64,000 nucleotides of DNA from Dokdonella_A sp963775445 (GCA_963775445.1 CAVZIT010000006.1:496001-560000), one strand, 5' to 3'; positions 48,374-56,829 are shown, numbered from the stretch's first letter. Notes: generated by a model not told the origin, from the sequence alone. Program-made: numbers and translations.

Positions 48374-49134
48374 GGTTTCGCTCCGGTCGTTGGCAACACG
48401 GTCGCTGGCGGCGCGTTCAGCGGATTGCCGCCCTGGCCGGCGGAATGTCCAATTGCTTGCGAGGGCAGGCTCGATGGCAACTCCACCACGCGGCGCAGCT
48501 CGCCTAGGTCATCGAGACGCATCCGGAACTCGACCGCGATCGGCAACGTGGTCAGCGGGTCGCTGCCGTGCAGGTCTGGCGGGGGCCAGATCTCTTGCCA
48601 GGCGCCATCCGCGCCGAGATAGCGCAAGCGCAGCTCCGCGACATGGTCGAGCAACGTACGCGTCTTCGGCGCATCGTCGGGCGCGCGATCGAGCGCGGCG
48701 TAACGCCCGCGTTCGAGTTTGTCATCGTCATACGCGTAGATCGCGCGTTCGAGATTGCTGCGCGCCTCTGCGCGCGGATTGGCGAAACCCAGGCGCGTCA
48801 GTTCCACATGCGTCGCGGTACCGATCAGCGCCGGTTGCTCGGCGCCGTAGTTGTCGCGCACCGGCCGCGAAACCGCTTGCGCAAGATCGCGATCCATGTC
48901 GGACACGGCGCGCTCGATCGCGGCGAAGCGGTCCTGCTCGAGCACCAGCGCGGTGCGCGTGCGCGCGATGCCGGACAGTCCGCCATACGCGGCCGCGGCC
49001 ATCGCCGCGAATATCGCGAGCGCGATCAGGAGTTCGATCAGCGTGAAGCCGTCCACTGGCGAGCTGGCGACTGCCGCGTGCGTATCACTCGCCGACGTGC
49101 CGCCAAATGCGGGATGGCGGATCGATGCGCTCAT
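48370..49134 (-). CDS. gspJ: Type II secretion system minor pseudopilin J
   Basis: A 254-residue pseudopilin with the cleavage site VDG/FTLIELLIALAIFAAMAA and the soluble domain MDRDLAQAVSRPVRDNYGAEQPAL. The C-terminal 30 residues (GQGGNPLNAPPATVL) are low complexity. It overlaps gspI and gspK in an ATGA pattern. Confidence 0.92.
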   Translation of the reverse strand: MSASIRHPAFGGTSASDTHAAVASSPVDGFTLIELLIALAIFAAMAAAAYGGLSGIARTRTALVLEQDRFAAIERAVSDMDRDLAQAVSRPVRDNYGAEQPALIGTATHVELTRLGFANPRAEARSNLERAIYAYDDDKLERGRYAALDRAPDDAPKTRTLLDHVAELRLRYLGADGAWQEIWPPPDLHGSDPLTTLPIAVEFRMRLDDLGELRRVVELPSSLPSQAIGHSAGQGGNPLNAPPATVLPTTGAKP

Positions 49135-49502
49135 CGTTGCGGCTGCTCACTGACGAAACCGGTCAGCGTCGCGGACGGATCACTGGCCTGGTCGAGATAG
49201 ACAACGAGATCGATGCGCCGTATCGATGCATCGGGTGTGGTTTTCACATCGCGCGTCCAGCGCCACTGGCGATTCGCGAATTCGACCTGTCCGTCGCTGC
49301 GCCCGGTCCCGGGCAGCACCGACGCAAGGCGCGTCTCGGCCAGCACGTTGGATGCGACCCAGCCGGCCAGCGTGCGCTCGCGCAGCCCGTCGAACGAGCT
49401 GACCTGCATCGAGGCCGTGCGCGTCAATGCCAGCAGCGCGAGTGCGATCACGGCAAGTGCGATCAGCACTTCGATCAGCGTAAAGGCGCGCACGCGCTTC
49501 AT
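49131..49502 (-). CDS. gspI: Type II secretion system minor pseudopilin I
   Basis: A 123-residue pseudopilin, MKRVRA/FTLIEVLIALAVIALALLALT. The residue before the cut is Ala, not the usual Gly; prepilin peptidase tolerates Ala in some substrates. The mature domain has VSSFDGLRERTLAGWVASNVLAETRL. The ATG at 49502 overlaps the gspH stop. The longer frame upstream is not used. Confidence 0.9.
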   Translation of the reverse strand: MKRVRAFTLIEVLIALAVIALALLALTRTASMQVSSFDGLRERTLAGWVASNVLAETRLASVLPGTGRSDGQVEFANRQWRWTRDVKTTPDASIRRIDLVVYLDQASDPSATLTGFVSEQPQR

Positions 49503-50035
49503 GGGTTCAAGGCCACGCGATCGAGTTTGACAGTGCCGTCGTCCTTCCCGACGATGCGGTAGCGCGCCGGTGCATCGCCCAGTGCAAGCGTGAGCGTGAA
49601 CGCAGTCAACTCGCCGGACGAAAAACATACAAGCTGCGGCACGGCATCGTCTGCGCCGCGATCGAGTGCCACCGGCCGATCATCGCGCGTGAGCTCTGTC
49701 TGCAATCCTTTCACCCAGCTTCGCGCGCGCAGCTCGCCACTCGCGGGTGCGGGTTGCCACGCATCCCCATCGAGTACTTCGAACGCATAGCCATCGGGTT
49801 TGAGGAGGATACCGATTTCGCGCCCGCTGAGTTCAGCCTGTTCCGAGGCCAAGCCGACCAAGGCCTCGAAGCGCTTCGCCTCCTGCTGCAACCGACGCTC
49901 ACTGCCGCCGCCCACGGCAAGCGTCACCGCGACCGCGAGCACGGCCATGATGACCACGACGACAAGAATTTCGATCAGCGTGAAACCGCAGCAACGCTTG
50001 CGGCGGCATGAAGGGTACGACTGGTGGAACGGCAT
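49499..50035 (-). CDS. gspH: Type II secretion system minor pseudopilin H
   Basis: A 178-residue pseudopilin: basic N-terminus with CRRKRCCG/FTLIEILVVVVIMAVLAVAV, then REIGILLKPDGYAFEVLDGDAW. The start at 50035 (MPFHQSYPS) is one of several in-frame choices and gives an unusually long leader of about 17 residues. It lies 40 bases after gspG. Confidence 0.88.
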   Translation of the reverse strand: MPFHQSYPSCRRKRCCGFTLIEILVVVVIMAVLAVAVTLAVGGGSERRLQQEAKRFEALVGLASEQAELSGREIGILLKPDGYAFEVLDGDAWQPAPASGELRARSWVKGLQTELTRDDRPVALDRGADDAVPQLVCFSSGELTAFTLTLALGDAPARYRIVGKDDGTVKLDRVALNP

Positions 50036-50075
50036 GAACACGGGACGCGCACACGTTGCGCGGCGGCCTGAGACG

Positions 50076-50519
50076 CTACTGATCCCAGTTGCCGATGTCG
50101 GCGGCTTCTCCTTCGCCACCCGGCTTGCCATCGGCGCCAAAGCTGTAAACATCGACTTCGCCATGCTGGCCCGGTACGAGGTATTGGTACGGGTGGCCCC
50201 ATGGATCTTTCGGCACGCGCTCGAGGTACGGACCCTTCCAGTTCGGCGCCTCGGGCTGGCCCGAAGGCTGCGTCACGAGTGCCTGGAGGCCCTGTTCGAC
50301 GCTCGGAAATTCGAAATTGTCGAGCTTGTAGAGATTGAGCGCAGTCACGACGCTCTGGACGTCCTGCTTCGCACGGGTGACGCGCGCCTCGCCCGGCCTC
50401 TCCATCACGCGCGGCACGACGATCGCAGCGAGGATGCCGAGAATGACCACCACGACGAGGATCTCGATCAGCGTGAAACCACGCTGGGCACCGCCCCCTT
50501 TCGCGCGCGGGGTCTGCAT
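50076..50519 (-). CDS. gspG: Type II secretion system major pseudopilin G
   Basis: Major pseudopilin, 147 residues: MQTPRAKGGGAQRG/FTLIEILVVVVILGILAAIVVPRVM, then ALNLYKLDNFEFPSVEQGLQALV, KGPYLERVPKDPWGHPYQYL and GADGKPGGEGEAADIGNWD, the family's calcium-binding end. It is first of the gsp run. GspC, D, E and F are not in the window. The upstream gap to divergent bioA is 147 bases. Confidence 0.96.
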   Translation of the reverse strand: MQTPRAKGGGAQRGFTLIEILVVVVILGILAAIVVPRVMERPGEARVTRAKQDVQSVVTALNLYKLDNFEFPSVEQGLQALVTQPSGQPEAPNWKGPYLERVPKDPWGHPYQYLVPGQHGEVDVYSFGADGKPGGEGEAADIGNWDQ

Positions 50520-50666
50520 CGTGGAATCACCGGTCGAATGACATAGGAGCGCGTGCATGAACCACCTTGGCTTGCGGCGATGGATAGCCGCGCCGATCAT
50601 AGCAAAGCCCGGTGCAGGGCCCGTGACAGCGTTCACGCCCCAACTCTCCTGATCAAGCCATCGTCC

Positions 50667-52223
50667 ATGCCCGAAACGCCCCCTACAAGCGCCCAACTCG
50701 CTGCACGTGACCTCGCCGTCGTCTGGCATCCGTGCACGCAGATGCACGATCACGCGGCCGGCGTGCCGATGCTGCCGATCGTGCGAGGCGAAGGTGCCTG
50801 GCTGATCGATGCCGACGGCAAGCGCTATCTCGACTGCATCAGCTCGTGGTGGACCAACCTGTTCGGCCATGCCAACCCGCGCATCGCGCGCGCGCTGGCC
50901 GAGCAGGCGCAAAAACTCGAACACGTCATCTTCGCCGGCGCCACCCATGAACCCGCCATCGAACTCGCCGAACAATTGGTCCGCATTGCACCAAGACAAA
51001 TCGTTCCATTGCCTGGCGAACGCGCAGATATCCCTTTTCGGCCCCCCGCTGCGAGGACGATAGCGCGAGGCGGCGACATGCACTCGCCACAGCCATCGGC
51101 CGTTCCTCCCCCCGCGCAGCGGGGGGAGGTGCCCGGAGGGCGGAGGGGGGGCGCTCCGGCTGCACACCATTCAAGCACCGAACAAACCCTCACGCGCGTC
51201 TTCTTCGCCGACAACGGCTCGGCCGCCGTTGAAGTCGCGCTCAAGATGAGCTTCCACTACTGGCTCAACCAGGGTCATGGCAAGAAAACACGCTTTATCG
51301 CGTTGACCGGCAGCTATCACGGCGAAACGCTCGGCGCGCTCTCGGTCAGCGATGTCGCGCTGTACCGCAAGACCTATGCGCCGCTGCTGCTCGAACCCAT
51401 TCTTGTCGCGTCGCCCGATGCGTATCTCGCCGAACCGGGCGAGACCGGAGCCGCCGTCGCCGCGCGGCGCCTGACCGAACTACGTACGACGCTCGAAGCG
51501 CACGCGCACGAAACCTGCGCAATGATCGTCGAACCGCTGGTGCAGTGCGCCGGGGGCATGCGCATGTACCACCCGGATTATCTCGCTGGCTTGCGCGATC
51601 TCTGCGACGAGTTTTCCGTGCATTTCATCGCCGACGAAATCGCGGTCGGCTTCGGCCGCACCGGCACCTTGTTCGCGTGCGAACAGGCCGGTGTGGCGCC
51701 GGATTTTCTGTGTCTCTCCAAGGGCCTGACGGGCGGCACGTTGCCGCTTTCGGTGGTGCTGACGCGCGAGGAAATCTACGCCGCGTTCTACGCCGAGTAC
51801 GCGGCCGGAAAGGCGTTCCTGCATTCGCACAGTTACACCGGCAATCCGCTCGCGTGCAGCGCCGCACTCGCGACGCTCGCGATCTTCGCAGAGGAGCCGG
51901 TGCTCGAAAACAACCGCGGACTTTCCGCACACCTCGCCTCGAAACTCGCGTCGCTCGCCGAACATCCGAACGTCGCAGACGTGCGCCAGACCGGCATGAT
52001 CGCGGCGATCGAACTGGTGCGCGACAAGGCCACGCGCACGGCCTTCCCTGCCGCCGACCGCCGCGGCCTGCGCGTGTATCTGCACGGACTCGAGCACGGT
52101 GCGCTGCTGCGGCCACTCGGCGACGTGGTCTATTTCATGCCACCGTATGTGGTTACGCCAGACGAGATCGATTTCATGGTCGACACGGCGATTGCGGGGA
52201 TTGCCAGAGCCGTTGCGGATTAG
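50667..52223 (+). CDS. bioA: Adenosylmethionine-8-amino-7-oxononanoate aminotransferase, with inserted segment
   Basis: PLP enzyme of biotin synthesis. The start ATG 50667 gives MPETPPTSAQLAARDLAVVWHPCTQMHDH. Landmarks: GSYHGETLGALSVSD, IADEIAVGFGRTGTLFACE, CLSKGLTGGTLPLSVVL (Lys Schiff base). It is 518 residues, some 60 longer than usual. The extra residues sit between VRIAP and TRVFFADNGSAAVE, roughly residues 108-172 (nt 50985-51183), and include GERADIPFRPPAARTIARGG and PPPAQRGEVPGGRRGG. They come from a GC palindrome described as a separate feature. The reading frame stays open across it. Whether activity survives is unknown. Confidence 0.9.
   Translation: MPETPPTSAQLAARDLAVVWHPCTQMHDHAAGVPMLPIVRGEGAWLIDADGKRYLDCISSWWTNLFGHANPRIARALAEQAQKLEHVIFAGATHEPAIELAEQLVRIAPRQIVPLPGERADIPFRPPAARTIARGGDMHSPQPSAVPPPAQRGEVPGGRRGGAPAAHHSSTEQTLTRVFFADNGSAAVEVALKMSFHYWLNQGHGKKTRFIALTGSYHGETLGALSVSDVALYRKTYAPLLLEPILVASPDAYLAEPGETGAAVAARRLTELRTTLEAHAHETCAMIVEPLVQCAGGMRMYHPDYLAGLRDLCDEFSVHFIADEIAVGFGRTGTLFACEQAGVAPDFLCLSKGLTGGTLPLSVVLTREEIYAAFYAEYAAGKAFLHSHSYTGNPLACSAALATLAIFAEEPVLENNRGLSAHLASKLASLAEHPNVADVRQTGMIAAIELVRDKATRTAFPAADRRGLRVYLHGLEHGALLRPLGDVVYFMPPYVVTPDEIDFMVDTAIAGIARAVAD
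51105..51129. repeat. Perfect 11-bp hairpin of a repeat inside bioA
   Basis: CCTCCCCCCGC (51105-51115), a GCA loop, and GCGGGGGGAGG (51119-51129) form a perfect stem in the middle of the extra bioA segment. It is followed by TGCCCGGAGGGCGGAGGGGG. The pattern of a C-rich palindrome with GGAGGGCGGAGGG after it is what one expects of a short dispersed palindromic element, normally intergenic. Codons across it read PPPAQRGEVPGG, so it does not break bioA. Confidence 0.75.
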
Positions 52224-52445
52224 GCGCGGCGCGCGTTCGAAGCATTCGGACTTCCGGGCGCGTCACGAATAGCCGGACCATCAGGCACCTCCGTACTTTC
52301 CTGTGTCGGTGCGCGTGTGTCGACGGCAGCGCCAAGCCCTGCGCGTGATGAATCCGGCTTTTTGCCCACTCCGATATGGAGAACGTCGCGACGCGCGGCG
52401 TTCTGGCGCCTGGAGGTTCCCGCATGAAGGTATCCCGTTCGATTC

Positions 52446-53969
52446 ATGAGCTGCATGCCGCGCTTGAAGCCGCTGAGCGCCTGCCTCGCGCTGTCCCTGC
52501 TGGCGAGGCCCATTCCGGCGATTTCAAGCGACCCTGACCCCGGCCAGACCATTCGCAACCTGGCTTGGCGATTGCAGTCAACGCAAGGTTTGGCCGACTT
52601 CGCCACGCGCTTTCACGCCCGGGCCAGCGGCGAGGCGGTGGCCCCATCCAAGGCGCCCGAAACGCAGAATGTAAGCAACTGCAACGACAGCGGATCGGGC
52701 AGCCTGCGTGCGGCTGTCGCCGCGGCAGGAAATGGCGATACGGTCAACATGAGTTCGCTCAGTTGCAGCCTCATCACCTTGACCAGCGGCGCGATCGCGA
52801 TCCATGTCGATACCCTGACGATCAATGGTCGCGGCCAGCAGTCGTTGACGATCGACGGGGCCCGCCAGTTCGGGATCTTCCAGCACTATGGTTCCGGCAC
52901 GCTGAGCATCAACGATGTCACGCTCGCACATGGCTCGTACGGAACGGGTGGCTGCGTCGCGAGCCTGGGCAACGTCAGCCTGACCAGCGCGACGGTCACC
53001 TCCTGCGCATCGACGGGGTACGGCGGCTTTTCGTATGGCGGCGGTATCATCGCCGTCGGCAACCTGACCTTGAATTCGAGCACGCTGTCGAACAACAACG
53101 CCTACGATGCCTCGTTCTCGGGTGACGTCATCGCCGGGGGCGGCGCCGTCGCCGGCGGCAACGCGACAGTTACCGGGAGCACCATCAGCCACAACACCGC
53201 GACCTCTTCCGGTGCCGACGCCGGCGGTGGTGGTCTTTTCGTCGCAGGAACCCTGACGATGACCAACAGCACGGTGAGTGGGAATACCGCAATCGAGGTC
53301 CTCGGGGTCTATGCGGCCGGCGGCGGGATATTCGCGGCCGGCAACGCCACGATCACGGCTTCGACGATCGACGGCAACAACGCCAGCGTGGGCGGCGGAC
53401 TCGGCGGCGGCACGTCCACGTCGACCTGGAATGTCGTCAACAGCACGATCACCGACAACACCAGCTACCTCGGCGGCGGAATCGTCGCACAGGTGCCACT
53501 GCATCTTGAGAACAGCACGGTTGCATTGAACTACAGTGGCGGAAACTCCGGCGGTGCCGGCGTCATCATCACCGTGAACAGCGTGATGCAAAGTTCGATC
53601 ATCGCCAACAACAACGCGCGTGGTGCGAGCAGTTCGGCCGATCTGGCATCGGCCGGTAACACGGTGTCCGTGACCGGCGCGAACAATCTGATCAGGACGT
53701 CCGACCCCCTGGTTACGCTGCCGGCCGGGACGCTGCACGTGGATCCCTTGCTGGCCTCGTTTATTGAAAACAATGGTGGCCCCACGCAGACCCTCGCATT
53801 GTTTCCAAACAGCCCGGCCGTAGACGCCGGCAACAACACCGCCGGCCTCCAGTTCGATCAGCGTGGAGCCGGTTATGCGCGGGTCGTCGGAGCGAGAGCC
53901 GATATCGGCGCCTATGAAGTCCAGAACACGGGCGATGAGATATTCCGCAACGGATTCGATCCTGGGTGA
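52446..53969 (+). CDS. Secreted right-handed beta-helix protein with C-terminal IFxNGF motif, start uncertain
   Basis: A 507-residue protein in the frame starting ATG 52446 (or 52455). It contains a hydrophobic stretch (CLALSLLARPIPAIS) and then a repetitive parallel beta-helix with asparagine ladders: SSLSCSLITLTSGAIAIHVD, LTINGRGQQSLTIDGARQ, NSTVSGNTA, STIDGNNASVG. This is like polymorphic outer-membrane or pectate-lyase-type proteins. It ends NTGDEIFRNGFDPG. No ribosome site precedes 52446. GGAGG instead sits before ATG 52424 in another frame (MKVSRSIHELHAAL...), and dropping one base before the LKPLSACL segment would join them into a normal signal peptide. A frameshift near 52460 is therefore likely. 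Confidence 0.75.
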   Translation: MSCMPRLKPLSACLALSLLARPIPAISSDPDPGQTIRNLAWRLQSTQGLADFATRFHARASGEAVAPSKAPETQNVSNCNDSGSGSLRAAVAAAGNGDTVNMSSLSCSLITLTSGAIAIHVDTLTINGRGQQSLTIDGARQFGIFQHYGSGTLSINDVTLAHGSYGTGGCVASLGNVSLTSATVTSCASTGYGGFSYGGGIIAVGNLTLNSSTLSNNNAYDASFSGDVIAGGGAVAGGNATVTGSTISHNTATSSGADAGGGGLFVAGTLTMTNSTVSGNTAIEVLGVYAAGGGIFAAGNATITASTIDGNNASVGGGLGGGTSTSTWNVVNSTITDNTSYLGGGIVAQVPLHLENSTVALNYSGGNSGGAGVIITVNSVMQSSIIANNNARGASSSADLASAGNTVSVTGANNLIRTSDPLVTLPAGTLHVDPLLASFIENNGGPTQTLALFPNSPAVDAGNNTAGLQFDQRGAGYARVVGARADIGAYEVQNTGDEIFRNGFDPG

Positions 53970-54262
53970 TGCCGCGGGGAAAAAAGGCGAATTCAATATT
54001 TCTCTACCTCTCCTTGGTCGCGTACGCTTCCGGTTCTTCGCCCGCCAGAATTCCCGGGAATGGCGGGACCCGTCGCGTGTCTCTCGCTTGCGCCGACGAC
54101 AAGTCAGGGCCTTGACTTGGTCCGTTCGGAGTCTTTTGTCATTGCGGATTCAAGGCGATAGGTCTTATCGACTCGCCTTTGTCTGATAGCGCGGGATGCT
54201 GTTCCATGCGGCCACCCGGAAATGCCGGGCAAGCCCATGTTCCAACCAGGATTCTTCCTTGA

Positions 54263-54330
54263 CTGCAATTCCGCGCGGCGCGCAGGATAAGACTTATTGC
54301 CACGGATGCGGGGCATAATTGCAGTTAGGT
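54263..54330 (+). other. attC-like hairpin upstream of the cassette gene
   Basis: ACTGCAATT (54263-54271) pairs with AATTGCAGT (54317-54325), and a GTTAGGT core (54324-54330, matching GTTRRRY) closes the right side. The left partner is degenerate (CCTTGAC instead of a RYYYAAC core). The inner part, GATAAG/CTTAT-like, can form further pairs. This may be the end of a previous integron recombination site, or simply a transcript hairpin. The rest of 53970-54369 is free of supported genes. Confidence 0.5.
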
Positions 54331-54369
54331 AACGGGTTGCAGTCCGCATGCGCCGGAAGGAGTTTTTGC

Positions 54370-54837
54370 ATGGCAACAGATCCATACGCCGGAGCTTTGA
54401 TGTCGGTTGCAATATCTCTGTTCGCGCTGACGGGATGCAGCACCCTTCCGGCCACGGATGGCGTTGCCCAGCGCATTGTCGGCGCCTGGTTCGTCAAGAT
54501 GCCAGAGGCCCCTTTTCAGTACCACATGCTCATATTCAACGCTGACGGCACGATGGTGCAAAGCAATCCTGATGCTGGTGATCCCCATACCAGCGACAGC
54601 AATGGCATGGGCGCGTGGGTGGCCGAGGGCAACCACGTTGCTGGCAAGTTTATGGAGGTAACCGCTGATCGCATTACACGTAAGTTCGCAAGCCGAGGCG
54701 AGATCGCATTCGAAATCAATGTCAGAGGCGACGCAATCAAGGGGGCTGGAACTGCACGTTTCTACGATGTGGATGGCGTACTTAATGGAGGACCAGTTGC
54801 GTTCACGCTCTCGGGCGTGCGCGTTAAGCCGAGATGA
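54370..54837 (+). CDS. Cassette-borne putative lipoprotein of unknown function
   Basis: A 155-residue protein after GGAAGGAGTTTTTGC. Its N-terminus MATDPYAGALMSVAISLFALTGCS has a lipobox (LTGC) but no positive n-region, so export is likely yet not certain. The rest (RIVGAWFVKMPEAPFQYHML, GTMVQSNPDAGDP, KFMEVTADRITRKFASRGEIAFE) looks like a small beta barrel, with no family recognised. The base composition appears lower in GC than the neighbours. The gene is bracketed by an inverted pair, GTTAGGTAACGG (54324-54335) and CCGTTACCTAAC (54843-54854), the borders expected of an integron cassette. Confidence 0.7.
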   Translation: MATDPYAGALMSVAISLFALTGCSTLPATDGVAQRIVGAWFVKMPEAPFQYHMLIFNADGTMVQSNPDAGDPHTSDSNGMGAWVAEGNHVAGKFMEVTADRITRKFASRGEIAFEINVRGDAIKGAGTARFYDVDGVLNGGPVAFTLSGVRVKPR

Positions 54838-54847
54838 CTTGTCCGTT

Positions 54848-54859
54848 ACCTAACCATTC
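54848..54859 (+). other. Left part of attC site, interrupted by IS
   Basis: ACCTAAC (54848-54854) fits the R'' core RYYYAAC, followed by CATTC. It resumes across the insertion sequence at 56386. The joined sequence ACCTAACCATTC + GGTCAACCGGACGC has the arrangement of aadA-type attC sites (CTAACAATTCGTTCAAGCCGACGC as known). Confidence 0.7.
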
Positions 54860-54874
54860 CGTAAGAGACTTCCC

Positions 54875-55190
54875 GTCAATACCGCCCGCTTGATGCTCTT
54901 GCCTTGAGCTTTGAGGCCGTTTGCTGGTCATCGTGTTGTCCTCGTTGTTGCGTCGTACGTGTCAGTGCTGTGCAGTGTTCAACGATTGTCAGACTGCATT
55001 TCCGTAAACGGTCTTGTTGCATCGGTGGTGCTGATGCGGACCAGGGTATAAACCGCGCCCGGAGACCTCTCTCGTTCATCGGTGTCGTCGGTGTCCGGGG
55101 ATCGGCCGAACACGTTTGGACGTCCGTCTGGTTAGTCAGGTTCTCCCCGGGTGGGTCTGACCCGTTGCTACTGCTTCGCGCTGACGTGGA
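54875..55190 (-). ncRNA. Predicted guide (seek/bridge) RNA region of the IS
   Basis: About 320 bases between the transposase stop and the left IR have no coding frame. In the IS1111 subgroup the recombination-guiding RNA is encoded 3' of the transposase, which is this side. The minus-strand sequence at 55135-55129 reads CTAACCA, identical to the attC target at 54850-54856. This is inference from family knowledge plus one 7-base match; the structure was not folded. Confidence 0.45.
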
Positions 55191-55196
55191 ACGGAT

Positions 55197-56305
55197 TCAT
55201 GGCATGGCGTTGGCCGAAAGCGCCTGCTTGCCGGCTGGGCGTTGCACCATCGGATGCTTCAGCCACGCATCGGGATCGTAGGTTTCCTCGTGGGCCAGCA
55301 TCGCCCACAGCTGCCGCGCGTGTTTGTTGGCGATGGCCACCAGCACTTTGCCGAACGGCATCCGGCAGGCCAGCTGTCGGATCCATGTCTGCTCGGGCGT
55401 GGACTTCTCCACGCTGACGGCCTTGGCGCGTTGCAGGCTGCTGCGTGCACCCTGGATCAGCAACGTGCGCAGGTACGCATCGCCGCGACAACTGATCGTG
55501 CCCAAGCGTGTATGCCCGCCGCTGGAGTGCTGCGTGGGCACCAAGCCGAGCCATGCCGCCAGCTGCCGGCCGTTCTTGAAATCCCTGCGCCGAGCCGACG
55601 GTGGCGACCACCGCATCGGCGCGTGATCGGGCCGACGCCGACGATCGCGCGCAGCCGCACACAGCGCTCGTCCTGCACGCGCATGGGCCTCGATGCGCGC
55701 ATCGCACGCGTCGAGGGCCGTCGCGCACCTGTTGCCCAGTGCGCATCCAAGCTCGCGCGAGCAGCTTCCTTGAACTCAGTCCGGCAACGCGGCGATGGTA
55801 TCCAGGTCCGCCAGCGCACCGACGCAAGGCCGCGATCGCTCTGCGCCACCACGATGCCGAACTCGGCCAGCAGACCGCGCAGGCGGTTGCCGATCGCCAG
55901 GCTTTCCACCTTGTAGCCTTCGCGCACCCGATGCCAGGCCAGCCGCGCTTGCTGATCGAGCGTCTTGATCGGCACGAAGCGCATGTTGCCCTGGCGCGCC
56001 GCAGTCGCGATCGCTTCGGCGTCGTTGCGGTCGTTCTTGGACGTGCGGCTCTTGCGAAACGGCGTGACGAACTGCGCCGCCATCAGGCGCGGCCGCAGGC
56101 CGACCTCCAGACAGCGCCGTGCCCAATGGTGCGCACCGCTGCACGCCTCCATCGCCACCACACTGCCCGCCGGCAACTGCGCCAGCCACAGCGCAAACGC
56201 CTCGCGGCCCAGATCGCGTCGCGCCAGCACATGGCCCGCGGCATCGACCTCACACACCGAAAACACGCTCTTCGCCAAGTCCACGCCAATCGTTATAGTG
56301 CTCAT
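55197..56305 (-). pseudogene. IS1111-type DEDD transposase, frameshifted
   Basis: The N-terminal half is intact from ATG 56305: TITIGVDLAKSVFSVCEVD (D), SVVAMEACSGAHHWARR (E), SKNDRNDAEAIATAARQ (D, D), and NMRFVPIKTLDQQARLAWHR, all typical of IS1111. The frame then breaks near GLASVR. The continuation jumps between frames: ALADLDTIAALPD, DARIEAHAR, ERCVRLRAIVGVGPIT, DAVVATVG, and DFKNGRQLAAWLGLVPTQHSSGG down to the stop at 55197. At least four frame changes are needed. It is non-functional if the sequence is right. Confidence 0.8.
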
Positions 56306-56385
56306 GGAGACTTCCTCTTCTGCTGACGGTTGTGAACACCATCATGGCCTTCGAGGCCGTAAGGGGAGGAAGTCTCTTTGTACTC

Positions 56386-56443
56386 GGTCAACCGGACGCT
56401 CACCCGCTACGCGGGCTCGCGCCAATTATCTCAAGCGTTAGCT
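56386..56443 (+). other. Right part of attC site
   Basis: GGTCAACCGGACGCTCA continues the attC after the IS. CCCGC TAC GCGGG is a perfect stem-loop (56403-56415), followed by GCGCCAATTATCTCAAGC and GTTAGCT (56437-56443). The ending TCAAGCGTTAG is the usual right end of attC sites (for example in aadA cassettes). The core differs from GTTRRRY at one position (C). Pairing with ACCTAAC at 54848 holds at six of seven bases. Confidence 0.72.
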
Positions 56444-56454
56444 ACCATAGGATC

Positions 56455-56829
56455 ATGACGCTCGAGTTGCTACCCGATTTTCCGGAACACGTGATCGCGG
56501 TGCGCGCATCGGGAAAGGTGACGGGTCGGGAATATCGGACGATTCTGCTGCCGATCGATCGGGAGAAGCGACGCACCCGCGCATCGCTCAATCTGTTCTA
56601 CCAGTTCACTCCCACGTTCACCGGCATGAACGCACGCGGTATGTGGGAAGACGCGAAACTCGATCTGTGTCACTGGCGCGGCTGGGATCGGATCGCGATC
56701 ATTGCCGACCATCCGATGATCCGTTTCGGCGCCCGGATGGCTGCATGGGTATTGCGCCGGCCGGTACGCGTCTTTGCCAATGCCGAAGCAGCCGCGGCGC
56801 GTGCCTGGGTATCTGATATCGGCCGATAA
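56455..56829 (+). CDS. SpoIIAA-like STAS-domain protein
   Basis: A 124-residue soluble protein. MTLELLPDFPEHVIAVRASG, FYQFTPTFTGMNARGMWEDAKL and FANAEAAAARAWV match the SpoIIAA-like (PF11964) proteins of unknown function. It starts at ATG 56455, a dozen bases after the attC core, so it may be the first chromosomal gene past the cassette. It overlaps nothing; a DUF488 gene follows. Confidence 0.88.
   Translation: MTLELLPDFPEHVIAVRASGKVTGREYRTILLPIDREKRRTRASLNLFYQFTPTFTGMNARGMWEDAKLDLCHWRGWDRIAIIADHPMIRFGARMAAWVLRRPVRVFANAEAAAARAWVSDIGR

Larger units (their letters stand above)
54860..56385 (-). mobile_element. IS1111-type (IS110 family) insertion inside an attC site
   Basis: About 1.5 kb, bounded by the two attC halves. 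Near both ends is an 11-base sub-terminal inverted repeat, AAGAGACTTCC (54863-54873) and GGAAGTCTCTT (56368-56378), lying a few bases inside the ends as in the IS1111 subgroup. The transposase reads on the minus strand. No convincing target duplication is visible. A known subgroup of IS1111 elements targets attC sites, and this insertion fits the described position between the first core and the hairpin. Exact ends were inferred by joining the attC halves. Confidence 0.72.
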
